Shown: piece by piece, positions 1 to 11,998 of the stretch
How positions within the stretch are numbered: position 1 is the stretch's first letter
Layout: each line of letters starts with the position of its first letter
NCBI GenBank assembly: GCA_021904315.1
Contig: CM038925.1
Span: 870,501-934,500, forward strand
DNA length: 64,000 bases
DNA from: Sphagnum magellanicum
Lineage: Eukaryota > Streptophyta > Sphagnopsida > Sphagnales > Sphagnaceae
Direction of reading: 5' to 3'
Translations under genes and position numbers: made by a program
The notes under the pieces: model-generated
Databases searched by the model: none
What the model was told of the DNA's origin: nothing
The model's input: only the letters and a program-made list of their open reading frames with translations

Positions 1-203
1 CTTCCTCGAGTTTGAATCAAAAACTGTCGAGAAGGAAAAAGATGAAGCAGATGCAGGTAGCACAGAGCAGTCACACCCTTCACCCTGAGCTCTCCTGTGA
101 TGAAATCCATAACTCGTTGTTCCTTGTTTTGCTTGTGCAAGTTGAACAGCATTCTGAGGTGAGAGAAAAGGAATTGCGGAGGTGGAGGCAGGAAGTACAC
201 TGA
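1..203 (+). CDS. 3' end of an unidentified protein-coding gene (last two exons)
   Basis: Frame 2 is open from the window edge to a donor after base 56 (GCAG/GTAG). An acceptor at 140-141 (TGCAAG/TTGAAC) joins in phase to a last exon, 142-203, ending in TGA at 201-203. The joined tail is very rich in Glu, Lys and Arg, with EKEKDEADA followed by REKELRRWRQEVH, and reads like a charged helix or coiled coil. The join is inferred from splice consensus and the continuous charged composition. I do not recognise the family, and most of the gene lies before the window. An alternative is simple read-through of the first exon to the stop after HPSP. Confidence 0.45.
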   Translation, partial: SSSLNQKLSRRKKMKQMQVAQSSHTLHPELSCDEIHNSLFLVLLVQVEQHSEVREKELRRWRQEVH

Positions 204-2710
204 GATACGACCCTCCTGATGCTGCTGCCATCGCTGCTGCACTCTTGTAAATTGCTTTTCCTTGCACTCAACCACACCCATTTGCCGATGCATTGAATGT
301 ACGCAGCAATCTTCAGCAGTCAATTCATGAGCCCTGTGGTTTCACCCTCACGAGACAGACATAAAGAAGAGGGCTCCTTACATGCAACCCATGAACAAGA
401 ATTCGACAGCAACAGAAGAAGAACTGGAACAGCATGTAATGGTTGGAGAAATGGTGATGTCTCGAGATGATGTCGACAGTCAAACCCTCTCAATTCTCGT
501 ATATCTTTTCCCCCGCATGTCTTAAACCATCTCTTCTCAGTATGTATCTCTTATTTGTTTCTCTCCGTGTCTGAGTATGATGATAAGCTTGATCCGCAAC
601 GCGACAGATGTTTGTAGGGCTGCTGCCTCCATCAATCTTAAGATCATTCAGATTTCGACCCTAATCCTAAGGCCAAGTAGACGAAGGGTACTTTCGGTAT
701 TAGGCTCGCGCATGGTCCATGGCGGGCCCGGGAAACCTTTCTGCTCCACTTTTCACAGAGCTGCAGAAGGGTAGTGCTTAGTGTGTCCCTCTCGGTCTCT
801 CAAGGTCGATTTGACATTGCAAGAATTCGTGAAGCGTGGTTTCTAGGTTTCCTTTCTCTTTTTTTGAGGTTTGGCCTGTGCTCTGCACACACAGTTTGAG
901 CGAGCATTGAATTAGGTTCATGTCGCTGCAATCACTTGGAAGGTCACATTGCTAGTGCAGTTCACGATTCCTGCTGCTTTGTGGCAGCAAGTTAGGTTGA
1001 TAAGAGGCAGTAAATTTGGAACTTTTTCTTTGGAGACAAGGGTTTCACGTTGCAATTTCGTGGCTTGCAGGTTGGACCCTTCTGGAGGATGAGTGAAGAA
1101 TTACATGGACAGTAGATGCCTGGCAAGCTCTGCATCTAACTCTATCACCGGTGCCGACATTCAAGAGGATGCCAAGCTGGACAACAAGATCTGGAAGAAA
1201 TTTCTGGAGTGTAAAACTTTCAACTTAAAACCCAAACACAAAAATCATTTTCACTGCCAGAGCAGATAATTTGCTTCATCTGCATTCTACAATAATAACT
1301 ATTCATAGATTCCAGTCAATTCGTTTCAAATGCAACTTGTTATCTCCATCCTCTTATTGAAAATTAGCAGTCTCTTTTCAAATTGTGCACAGAGGAGTCC
1401 ATGAACTGGCTGCCTTGCAACTCCAGATAACGGATACATTGTGTGACTGTGATGGAAACATCATGATTTTTGGTCTGGTGCTATCTTATACTAGGTGAAT
1501 GCTAGCATGCACCTGCTTGTTAAGAAATTGAGAGAGAGGGTGTTTCTTACCTTCACAGATCCAAAGATGCACTACTGTTCTTGAGCTTTCAAATGTGCTG
1601 AGTTCAGATGTTCATTTGTGGGAATGAGGCCATGACCAGCATCTCAGAGAAAGGATTCATGCATGTTCAGTATTATTTGTAGATGTAAGAGCTTGTGAAT
1701 CGAATTCAGGAAGTCATGTAGCCAGAGAACCCCTCTGACATTCGCTTGGCAGCAAGCCAGAACAGAACATAAAAAGTGGTATGTTCTCCTTCTACTTGCT
1801 TGGCAAGTTTGCCAATACAGCCTCAAAACCGATCAGGATTCCCATAGGAAAGAAGTGAAATCATTGCAAGCAAGGTCTGGTAGTTTGTGCACCCAAGAGA
1901 ATTTAGAAACAGAAACATTTTGTGCACTTGTAACATGTTATATTACATAGTTAGGGTGAAGGGTTTCACAAGTGCAAGAAGGGATCCTGCTGCAGCAGTA
2001 ACAGTATCTGTAATGAACTTGCCTAAGAATGTGTTTATCAGATCATAGTTTACGAGGTTTATTTAAAGGATGGAATCCTGCTGCCTGCTGCATCAAGCCA
2101 CCAAGTAAAAGAGCAGATTCTGTGACTCAACTAAATTGATAAATTGCAGCTGTGGAGGCAACAGTGCTCTTAGTCAGCAACACTGAAAAGCTGCATCTCC
2201 AAGTGCTCATGTAGGGTTTTCAATCCTTTCAGGTCATATGAAAGGGCTAACGCAGGACTCTCAACTGCAATTTAGTTGCATGTAATCACATCTCACAAAT
2301 GCCCCTTAAACAAGTGTAGTCTGCCACATGACAGGATCCTGCATAATCAAGTCACTCAGTATTGAGCACTGATTTCTCTTATTGTACATTGATGCTGTAG
2401 CAGCTGGACCAAACTGAAGCGGGACTATGTATACAAAAGAAAGAATGTTCCAAAGAATAAGTCTTGACTTTGTGTTTCCATGTAAGTGTTCTGATCACTT
2501 CAGAGAATAAAGCTTGGATTTAACAAACTTGCTGAGCTTGCATTATGCAATAAACAAACTTGTTCATTGCAGAATGACCATTCATGTAGATCATCAACCC
2601 TCACACTGCAATTCTTCACACCTAACCAAGAAGGCAATTGTCATCAACAATTTGATTTCTTCAGATTACCTGTGGCGTCAATATTCTTGACTTATGAGAC
2701 AGTAAACTGG
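204..2710. other. non-coding flank after the partial gene; one weak small ORF
   Basis: This stretch is slightly richer in G and C than the AT-rich blocks further right and probably includes the 3' UTR of the gene ending at 203. No long ORF is convincing. A 54-codon ORF from ATG 1105 to TAA 1267-1269 contains a plausible coding-like segment (GADIQEDAKLDNKIWKKFLE) and could be an exon, but I cannot link it to other exons or to a family. Confidence 0.4.
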
Positions 2711-2952
2711 AAATTGGTGACTGCTAGACCAACACAATATGAGCTTTTGTGAGAGACATGCCTTGAAAACCATTCTCCACGAAAGGGGTTGCACTTTGAA
2801 AGGAACTTTAAAAGCAAGAAAAAAAGCACCAGGTGAGGGTGAGACTTTTACCTTTTACCAAGAACAGCTTGCTGAGGTTAGGTCTCATCCACCATATGAT
2901 GAAGCCCAGTATTTAAAACCCTCTCAGATTTTGCATGGTATGTCACAAGCAG
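2711..2952 (+). repeat. copy 1 of a ~240-bp local duplication
   Basis: This block is about 75-80% identical by eye to 3652-3893, starting at the shared GCTAGACCAACACAATA and ending at TATGTCACAAG. Copy 1 keeps an open frame (2739-2972, 77 codons) that copy 2 breaks with stops. The open frame matches no family I know, so I treat it as repeat sequence and not a gene. Confidence 0.7.
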
Positions 2953-3651
2953 CAGGTCTAGATGAATTTTGATTTCAAAAGTTGCCTTTTGAGCACTGAG
3001 CTCTATGAAGGTTGAATTTACAAAGGGCATTGGAAGCTTAAAGTGAGAAACAAAGGATTGTTAGACAACAAGTTAAGATGCAACTTCTATCAGCTCCTGA
3101 TGAATAGCATATGAGACCCATGCATCAAGGCAATGCCTATGCAACTTGAATTTCTCGAAGATGCAGGTCACCCAGTTAATAGTAACCTTCCTTAGTTCCA
3201 CAATGTTGAAATTGATAACCAATTTGGCAAGAGCCAATTGAGTCTAGCTCCTTCCAAGTCATTGTGGGACCATATTTCTTTGCAGCTAGAGTCATAAGTT
3301 CAAAGTATACTAAAACTGGGTACATTACAAGAATGTATCCTCTTCACCAAATCTTTGTGGAGATCAATGGTTGCTTTAAGCCTTGGTGCAACAATTTGAT
3401 GTCTGTTGATGTTTATTGATTGCTCAATTCATGTGCACATGCCTCAGATCTAATTGACTTTCAATCTATAATTTGACACATGTAAAGTTTGCAAATTGTA
3501 CAAGTACTTCAATAATTGCTGGAGACTAAATTTGCCTGTAGCATTGTTTGGGCCTATTTATTTGCAAGGACTTTGGTTCCTCGTTCAAATGCACTATCGA
3601 ATCAAATCAAATTCTCTCAATGAGAAGATTTAACTCTTCAAAGTGGTAAAA

Positions 3652-3893
3652 ATTAGTGATTGCTAGACCAACACAATACGTCCTTTTGTGAGAGACATGT
3701 CTTGATAATCAATACTTATGGAAGAGGTTGCATTTTGAAGTGTACATTTTAAACTTGAGGAAAAAAGTACCAAGTGAGGGTGAGACTTTTACCTCGTACC
3801 CACAACAACTTGTTGAATTTTGATCTCATCCACCACGCTTTGAGTCCTTTTTAGGTATTTAAAAACTTGTCAGATTTTGCTTAGTATGTCACA
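3652..3893 (+). repeat. copy 2 of the ~240-bp local duplication
   Basis: This is the diverged direct repeat of 2711-2952, about 940 bp downstream of it. The shared landmarks, in order, are GCTAGACCAACACAATA, TTTTGTGAGAGACATG, GGTGAGGGTGAGACTTTTACC, TCTCATCCACCA and TATGTCACAAG. Its equivalent of the copy 1 reading frame is interrupted. Confidence 0.7.
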
Positions 3894-4530
3894 AGGACAT
3901 TGGTTATATAGTGTAAGGTCCCACTATGGTCTCATCATAATTTGACAAGTGTTTCAAAGAAGGGCCTTTCTTTTGAACCTTCAAAGATAACTTGCATTTG
4001 CATATTACATTAGCTTACATTATTGTAGTACCTAGGTTGGTTAGGCACTATTTTTACTTTTTTTAATTTGTCAAATTTTTTGACAAATCTCCATTTGCCA
4101 TGCCAAAAAACCAGGAAAACAAGAGGACAAGTGCCGAAATTTAGGGTTTCAAAGGAGGCCCTGAACAAAAATCTTTTACTAAGAAGGAAGGTTTGGGAGA
4201 AGCAACAACATGCTAGAAGGAAAAAGCTCATGGGAGTCTTGGGTAAGAGGCAGATCTGAAGAAGGATTGGAGATGGGAAGAAAAAAAAGAAGATTTGGAT
4301 GTTATGAAGGTTTGAAAGGTAGATCTAAAGAAGGACTGGGAAAAGTCATGAAGAATAAAAAGTTACAATGGGGGCATCCTTCTTCTGCTTCTGTTGTTGT
4401 TTCTTGTTCCTGCTACTATTGTTTCTTGTTCCTACTGTTACTATTTGTTCTTTATTGAATCAGTAAAGGTAGTAAATAATTTGGGGACAAACATAATGCT
4501 TCTCATGTGTGAAGCTATAATAATTTGTGA
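3894..4530. other. non-coding; purine-rich stretch
   Basis: I see no supported gene. Open frames at 4068-4259 and 4210-4458 are Lys/Arg-rich translations of A/G-rich DNA followed by a TTGTT-rich run, and look like chance frames. Confidence 0.5.
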
Positions 4531-4825
4531 GTTGCAGCAAAATGAGTTGGAGCAACTGGTGAATGTAGGATTGAAATTTTTACAACTATTGATACATGGA
4601 GTAGAAAGATAGCATGATGATCAAAACTTGATCTATGGTTCAATTGGCATGGTAGAACCTTTGCACTAGTAGGAGGAGGAGCAACAATAGATTCCACACC
4701 CTCAGAAAATCCTACTGCTGCTAATGATGTTTCAAGGTGAGGGAAGGTTTCCAATCTTTCTTCTACTTGTTAGTGTGGTATTAAGGCACCTAAATCTCTT
4801 TCAAAGTCTTGGAAAAACAAGCTTC
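4531..4825 (+). repeat. copy 1 of a ~295-bp tandem duplication
   Basis: The block runs from GTTGCAGCAAAATGAG to CAAAGTCTTGGAAAAACAAG. It repeats at 4857-5148 with a period of about 326 bp. Both copies share the AACTTGAT, CCTTTGCACTA and TTCCACACC landmarks. I recognise no encoded protein. Confidence 0.75.
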
Positions 4826-4856
4826 TTTTTATTTTCAAGTAACTACTACATAGCAA

Positions 4857-5148
4857 GTTGCAACAAAAGGAGTTACAACTACTAATGAATATAGGATTGG
4901 AATTCCTGCAAGTACTAGTACATGGAATAGAGAGATAACATGATCAAAACTTGATTTATGGTTGAATTGGCATCGCAGAACCTTTGCACTAATAGGAGAA
5001 GGATGAACAACAACAAATTCCACACCTTCAAAAGTTCCTACTATTGTTTGATGATTCCAAGGTCATGCAAGTTTCCAATCTCTCTTCTACTTACCAATGC
5101 GGGTACTAAGGGAATTAGATATCTCCAAAGTCTTGGAAAGACAAGTGA
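4857..5148 (+). repeat. copy 2 of the ~295-bp tandem duplication
   Basis: This direct, diverged copy of 4531-4825 opens with GTTGCAACAAAAGGAG and closes with CAAAGTCTTGGAAAGACAAG. A third, shorter relative lies at about 6233-6322, just before the CACTA-like element. Confidence 0.75.
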
Positions 5149-6232
5149 AAGCATGATTAAGTGGACCAAAGTATTAACCCAAATGATAGTTTTCCATATA
5201 TCTTTAACAAAATATTTCACACCATAATGATATAAGAATATAATGGAATGTGAATGATAAAATCACAATCTACATGAAATCAGTCTTTTAATTCTAATTC
5301 TAAGAGTGTTTTAGATTTGGATATTATCACATATATTGGCCATAGCACCAAATGTCCTAGGAAACAACTTAATGTAACACATGGTATTAGTACCACAAAA
5401 CTTTGATATTCTGAAAAAATGAAAACATTTCACCATTTAAGACATCCATATGTATCCAAACACAATAAAGTTGAGGTTTTGCAACATCATAGTAATTTGC
5501 AATAATTCATTAAAAATTAAAATTTTAAAAAATTATCCATTAACTTACATAAAAAATTGATATTTTGAATTAAATGTTTGAAAATGAAATGTTCCTACAA
5601 CTATCCTTGATGTAAGTCTATTGTTGGATTTTCAAAAAATTCAGATCCATTATTTGAAATGAATATTTTTAATTCAAAAGCATAAGGGGCATATTTCTTC
5701 ACAAAATTCATGTGTCTTGACACTTACACCAAATTAGTTAAAATTTGACATGCCTGAGGTCATGATCTTAAAATATCATGAAAAAAAAACTTTGGACTCA
5801 TTGAAATTAGGTGCATAAGTATAATGGACAATTTAAAAACTTGAAGAACTTTTTAAAAAACTTGGATTGCAAGGAAAATGATTCCTTTCTTTTGCCATTG
5901 GCTTATTTTTTGTATTCATTAGGCTTAAAATTTGTGGCCCCAAGTTTTTGCAACATGTGCAGAAAATGTTCATGTAAGAAAATATGTTAAGTTGGATATA
6001 AAAGCTTATGTACTCATTTTTTACAATTCTATTTTTTAACCAAAGTATTTATGTATAATTACATATGCATGTGAAAAATCATCAACGCCATGTAAATTAT
6101 CATAATTTGAATCATCCAATATTTTTTACTTAAATTTATTCCATGTAGATTTTATATTTGGAAAATAACAAAAAGAAAGTCCTTGAATCCTATGTACAAG
6201 AAAGGGTACCCAGATTATGAATATGCCCATGA
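5149..6232. other. AT-rich non-coding sequence
   Basis: There are no open frames of interest, no recognisable repeat ends and no RNA gene. The sequence is A/T-rich with short homopolymer runs. Confidence 0.5.
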
Positions 6233-6322
6233 TTGAAATTTTTGTAGCTGCTAATACATGGAATAAAAAAATAGCCTAATAATTAAAACTTGATATGTGG
6301 TCAAACTAGCATGGCAAAACTT
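6233..6322 (+). repeat. partial third copy of the 4531/4857 repeat
   Basis: GATTGAAATTTTT, TACATGGA, AAAACTTGAT and CATGGCAAAACTT follow in the same order and spacing as in the copy starting at 4531. About 90 bp are recognisable, and the rest has decayed or was never present. Confidence 0.55.
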
Positions 6323-6759
6323 GAATGGATGAACGAGAGCTCACAACATACAATGTTCATAGTGTTTTTTAACAGAGTCAAAACACTAGTAGAAATCAGC
6401 CAAAATGTAACCATTCAATTTACAACTACATGCAACTTATAGTCATTTGCGACTAGATTTGAAAATATTTGCAACTACAAGACCAACTTTCAACTATTTT
6501 GGTCATTTTCACAACTATGATGCAACTATTACAAATTTCCTCCTATTGGTTACATCAATTTTACATTTATTTTCATCCATTAATAGGTTGATATGTCCCA
6601 TTAGTCGCAATAGTCACCAAATTAGTTGCATCCTAAAGGTATTCTACAATGACATAGGGGTATATTTTAATGTATGTACTAAAATTATATATATATATAT
6701 TTATAATATGCATACATATGTACATTGTTCATATAATGAATCGCAAAATTAATACTTGA

Positions 6760-7780
6760 ACTTTGAATTTTTTTATTCAAATCTGAAAATTGATATTTCA
6801 ATTATGAAAATTTCTAATTTTAACTTTTTAAAAAAATTATTAAAATTTGAAACCTGATATTTGAATCTAAAAATTGTTATTTCAATTGTTTAAAACATTA
6901 TTTGAATTTGAAATTTTTGATTTGAATATGATGTTTTCAATTCAAAAAGATTGATTTGATCTAAAAATTGATTTTGAATTCTAAATTAATATTTTTGACT
7001 CCAAAAATTAGTATTTCAATTCAGAAAATTATAATTGATCATAAAAATGGAATATTTTGAATATTTTGTTCAATTTTGAATATTTTTATGTGAATATGAA
7101 AATTTATATTTCAGCTATGAAAAATTTTCATTTATATTTTAAATAATCATTTAATTCGAACCTGAAATTCAGATCCAAATTATTATTTTAGATTTTCAAA
7201 ATTAATACTTCAAATCTGAAAATTAGTAATTGAGTCTAAAAATGCACATTTCAATTTTGAATATTGTTATTTGAATATGAAAATTAACATTTCAATTCTG
7301 AAAATTGTTATTTAAATTCAAAAAACTTATTTGATCTAAAAACTGATATTTGAATTCTAAATTATTATTTTTGAATCTAAAAGTTATTATTTCAATTTAA
7401 AAAACTCTATTGACTTTAAAAATTGGCAACTTGATTTTAAATATTTTTATTTCAACTTCAAATTTGATATTTGAATTTTGAAGTTTTAAATTTAAATTTT
7501 AAGAAATTATTTGACTTGAAAGTTGAAATTGGAATTCCAAATTATTATTTTGGATTCTGAAAATTAACATTTCAATTCAGAAAATTATTAATTAAGTCTT
7601 CAAATGCAAATTTTAATTTTGAATATTATTATTTGAATCTGAAAATTAACATTTGAATTCTGAAATTTTTTATTTAACTTCAAAAAAATTCTAAAAACTG
7701 ATATTTGAATTATGAATTACTATTTTGGAATCCTAAATTTATATTTTAATTCAAAAAATTATTGATTGAATTTCAAGGGT
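6760..7780. repeat. degenerate AT-rich short-period repeat inside the CACTA-like element
   Basis: About 1 kb made of variations on GAATCTGAAAATTAATATTT and TTCAATTTTGAA, recurring roughly every 25-30 bases in a degenerate way. It codes for nothing. Confidence 0.6.
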
Positions 7781-8984
7781 TTTTTCTATTAATGCTATCC
7801 ATAATAAATCACTTTTATAAATAATTATAAATGATTATGTTTATTAAATCTAAGTGACACTAAATAATTATTGTTATGATATAGATTTGTATATTATATA
7901 ATTTATATTCTTATATTAGAAGAAATTAATTAATTAAATTAATGTGACATTACTTTAAAATCATTGTAACTATTTCATATAAGAATTAATTAGTATGTGC
8001 ATAATTATTTTCTAATTGAACATAATTATTCACACTCTTTAATTTATAACTTCAAACCTGAATTAAAAATTTGGAAAAATTATAGTGTAGTTAGAATAAT
8101 TATTTTACTGATTTTAATTTCACGAATTATTATACAGTAATATTATCTTAAAAAATTTTGTGATTAGTCATCTATGATAAATATTTTATAGTAATTTTAC
8201 GTTAATCATGGAAATTAATGTTATTTTTAACAAATTATTGTACTTATAGTTAATAATTACCAAGAGAAAAAAATATTTGACCTATAATAATTTTTACAAA
8301 AATAAATGTTATTATACAATAGATAATGTCATTAGTTGAATAATAATTCTTCAAAATTTTGTGTAAGAATTTACTTTTTAATAACAATTATTAATTCATT
8401 ATATATAATTTTAAAATAAATATTTAAAATATTTAATTTTAAATTATAGTCATTAAATTAATTTCATGTTAATTATATTATATATAGCTCGATCAGATTC
8501 TGAAAAGTAATTAAATATTTTTAAATATTTTATTATTTATGAGTTATGTATTAATAACTTGTGAGTAACTAGATAGCTAGTTTGTCAAATATAAAAAAGG
8601 TATTACTTATTTAAGTAATTGATAATGAATATTGAATATTTGTAGTGTATAGTTTATAATTTAAATATATGTAAATTTCATCATCATGAATTAAATGATA
8701 TTTAATTATCTAGTACTTGAATTTTTTAAAAATCTAAAAACCCTAAAAAATAAGGGATGAAGAGAATTTTGGAATTACAACTTAGTTTGTAAGAAAGTTG
8801 CAACTTCAAAACTTATCCCATATTGTTTGTTCTCCATTTTTATTTTGAACACTATATAAACAAAGGGGTGTGCCTATGCAATTTCACATTAAGAAGTTTG
8901 TGGACATGGGATGAGCTAATCAAAAGGCTCAACCCAAAACAAAAAAACAAATAATGCACAATTCTAAAATACATACCTCCCCAA

Positions 8985-9190
8985 CCTACTTATTTATGTA
9001 GCTAGGTAGGTACCGAGTTTGACCTATCCATCTAGGTTAGCCTATGTACCTGCTTACTTAAGTACCTACCTATATGAGTAGGTATTTAGCCTAGGAAGGT
9101 AAAACCTACCTATTTACTTTTTTACCTACGTAGGTAGGTAGGAAAGGATTGTAGACACCTATTTATGTACCTACCTAAGTACCTACCAAC
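8985..9190. repeat. TAGGTA/TACCTA-rich foldback zone
   Basis: Many copies of ACCTACCTA and its complement TAGGTAGGT lie close together in both orientations (for example CCTACGTAGGTAGGTAGG near 9125). This region could fold into strong cruciforms. It lies inside the CACTA-like element. Confidence 0.65.
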
Positions 9191-9310
9191 CTAATATTAA
9201 TATTTTTATTAAATTATTTTGTTAATGCCACGTGGCATATTTACATTGGGCCACGTGCCATAATATAAGATCATCCAAGTCTTTGAATTGAATGTCTTAG
9301 ATTATTTCAA

Positions 9311-9335
9311 AATAATAATAATAATAATAATAATC
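9311..9335. repeat. (AAT)n microsatellite
   Basis: An uninterrupted run of about eight AAT units. Confidence 0.85.
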
Positions 9336-9610
9336 ATATATTAAAACACGTGGCAACACATGATTTGCCTTCAATTATGACCAAAATAGTTGCATATTAA
9401 TCGCATGTGACAATACGTATACAATGGAGTCAAAGGATGAAATGTATTTGTTAACTTTTTCTTTCATACAATACTCTTTGTCATTTGCGACTAGTTTTCA
9501 CATGCGACTTGTCTTAGGCGACTAAAAGGATTTTAATTGCAAAATGTCTTTTGTGACTAAAATTTAGTCGCAAAGAGTAGTCGAAAATACATGTTTTTCT
9601 TCTAATGAAA

Positions 9611-11571
9611 GTAGTAGCAGCAAAAGTTTGTAATAATGATGATCCCCAATTAACCACTAGTAATTACAACTCCAAGCACTTGATTAACATTAACTCTAAT
9701 TGACCAATACAACTTTTAGATTGACTAACAACAATAGTTCTCCAATTGACAATTTAGTTCCAATGACCAATTATATCTCTAATTTGCCTACAATGTCCTT
9801 AAGTTTCTATTCAACCATGAAATATGAAAGTTGGTTGCACTAATGGTGCACAAACAATCACCTTGGCCTACCATCAACATCATCATCAACACACGTTATT
9901 GGTACCACATAATGTGTGTCTATCACAAGAGAGTTGTTTTTATCTTCTGTTGTATGTTTGATTAAGTAGTTTTGCATTTTCTTCATCATTATGGGTGTTT
10001 TTCACAAATGTCACAAAACCATTCAAATGGTAGCCTTTAGGTTACTAATTGTACAAATTTAGGTATTTTTAAAGTCAATGTATGTATTCACCTCTTTAAT
10101 TAATTGTTGTAGTTTTGTTGCGGAAGGTGCAAAACTTGAAATTGAAACTACAAGAATATTTGGTTGTTGAAAACATTATTTTTTTCATAATGTTGAATAC
10201 AAATGTAATAGGACTTGAATTTGTTGGAATATTTGGTTGTTGTAGACATTTTTCTATAATGTTTAATACAAATGTGGTAGGGTTTCAATCTGCCTTTGCT
10301 TCCACATTTTCATCAATCTCAAGGTTAGTGGTGAACAAAGTGCTAGTGGCATTAACCTCCATGTTGGAATCAAAGGTAAAAGCTCTTGTTATGCCACATT
10401 TCTCCCAACCTTTCACTATCAACTTTGGCATTTAAAAACAATTCTTAAACATAATACAATCAACCCATGTTACACGTATGAAATAATTGTAATCATTATT
10501 ATTTTCAATTGATAATTTAAGTTGGTGTTGAAATTTTTGGATTTATTTATAAAATAAAGTTCATAATATATCATGGGAAACATGTGGATAAAATTTGAAA
10601 TAAATTTAATGAAAATGAAATATCCAAAATAATCTAAATTTTTATGTTTAAAGAACTTGTGAAATGATTTGAAAAGCTTTGAAAATGAAATAGTGTGAAA
10701 GCATGGTAAATAAACCATTCATTTTATTTTTTCCCAAGAAAAAGTAAAATTTTCATTTTTAAAAACGTTTTTCAGCACCAAATTGATTGGAGGTACAAAA
10801 AATATTGAATAAACCATACGTTACAGTCATTACTAATGTATTTTATTATTTTTAAAATTTATCATAACTTTATTACTTTGGCTAATAATGTGCATTTTCC
10901 AAATCAAATGATTCATATGATGTGTTATTAATTTTTTGGGCATCATGCACTTTGATACACATTTTTTGAAACTTGAATTTTTAGGACTATGACAATGTGA
11001 AGTTTTATAAAAATATTATTCCTCTAACAACTTTACAATTGTGTTTATAATGTGAAAAATGCCCTAAAAATTTATTAAATGCATCATATGTAAGTTCATT
11101 CATGGTTGGGGTTCCAAAAAAAACAAAAGACATCAAGTTTTTTTTAAACTATTTTTTATAAATAATATCTATATGGAAAAAAATTGAATAATCCAAATTA
11201 AAATAATTTTTATGCTAGTGATGATTTTTCACATTTGTACATCATCGTGCATTAAAAATTTGTTTCAAACCCACAAGTGCAAAAAATGATCAAATAAAAA
11301 TTTAAGGAAAATTAGATTTATTTTTCATGATTATTTCTTGCACATGTGACCCACACTATGGCTTTCAAATTTCTGAGCCTAACAAGTACAAACAATCAAC
11401 AAATGGCCAAAAGTATCAATCCTTTTCCTTACAAGCTCAAAGAATGAAATTTGTTGCTTTCAAATATTTATATATACTTCTAAATTATCATTTAACAATT
11501 TATTAATTTAACATGACATCATTTCATCTATTGGCATATAACAATCCATTACAACTAATGTGGCATGTGCC
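9611..11571. other. AT-rich non-coding sequence
   Basis: No gene is supported. A short tandem duplication at 10153-10290 is listed separately. The 106-codon frame at 10115-10435 is mostly that duplication read through. Confidence 0.5.
10153..10290 (+). repeat. short tandem duplication (two units of ~75 and ~62 bp)
   Basis: GAATATTTGGTTGTTG starts both units, and both contain TAATGTT(T/G)AATACAAATGT. The second unit is slightly shorter and diverged. Confidence 0.65.
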
Positions 11572-11998
11572 ATTGGCCCAAGTGTTATCATGACCTCAAC
11601 TGATTTTTCCTTCCAAAACCTGGTATTTTGGAATTTATTTGAATTTTCAGCAGCAGAAATCATTTAAAAATCAACATCTCCCACATTCTAAATCCAAATC
11701 TTACCAAATAAATTCCATTAAATCCTGCTCATCAAGATCATTCCAACAACACCAAAGGCACATTCCAATTCCACCGAAATTTTCAGCTACAATTTAATTG
11801 AATTTTCAATGAAGAAATCATTCAATATTCAAGAACTTTTGCACTGCAAGTCCAAACGTCCTGGAACCAAGCCCATGCACCCCTCCTTGTTAAGAGCTTT
11901 CTAAAGACACCAAGAACACAATCTAAAACATCTTAGTTCGGTGGATTTCATAACTAAACTACAAAACAAAATAAACTACTTTAATTCATAGATAGATT
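11572..11998 (+). repeat. dispersed ~400-bp repeat, copy 1
   Basis: This block recurs at 32831-33235 in the same orientation. Shared landmarks include TTTTTCCTTCCAAAACCTGG, CATCTCCCACATTCT / TATCTCCCACATTCT, CCTGCTCATCAAGATC, TTCAATATTCAAGAACTTTT and AAGCCCATGCACCCCTCC. Identity is roughly 80% by eye. No open frame is kept in both copies. It may be a fragment of a larger retroelement, but I see no LTR ends or motifs that would name it. Confidence 0.75.

Larger units (their letters stand above)
6384..9607. mobile_element. non-autonomous CACTA (En/Spm)-like transposon
   Basis: The left end is CACTAGTAGAAA at 6384. The right end reads TTTTTCTTCTAATG to 9607, whose reverse complement begins CATTAGAAGAAAA. 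CACTA ends that differ slightly are common. Both sides carry the 3-bp duplication AAA (6381-6383 and 9608-9610), as expected for this superfamily, although a run of A could match by chance. Subterminal zones carry short repeated units of the TAGTCGCAA / TTGCGACTA type in both orientations (about 6440-6620 and 9480-9590), typical of transposase-binding arrays. Inside are a degenerate AT-rich periodic array, a TAGGTA-rich foldback zone and an AAT microsatellite, but no transposase frame. It is therefore a non-autonomous or filler-loaded copy needing a helper. Confidence 0.75.
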
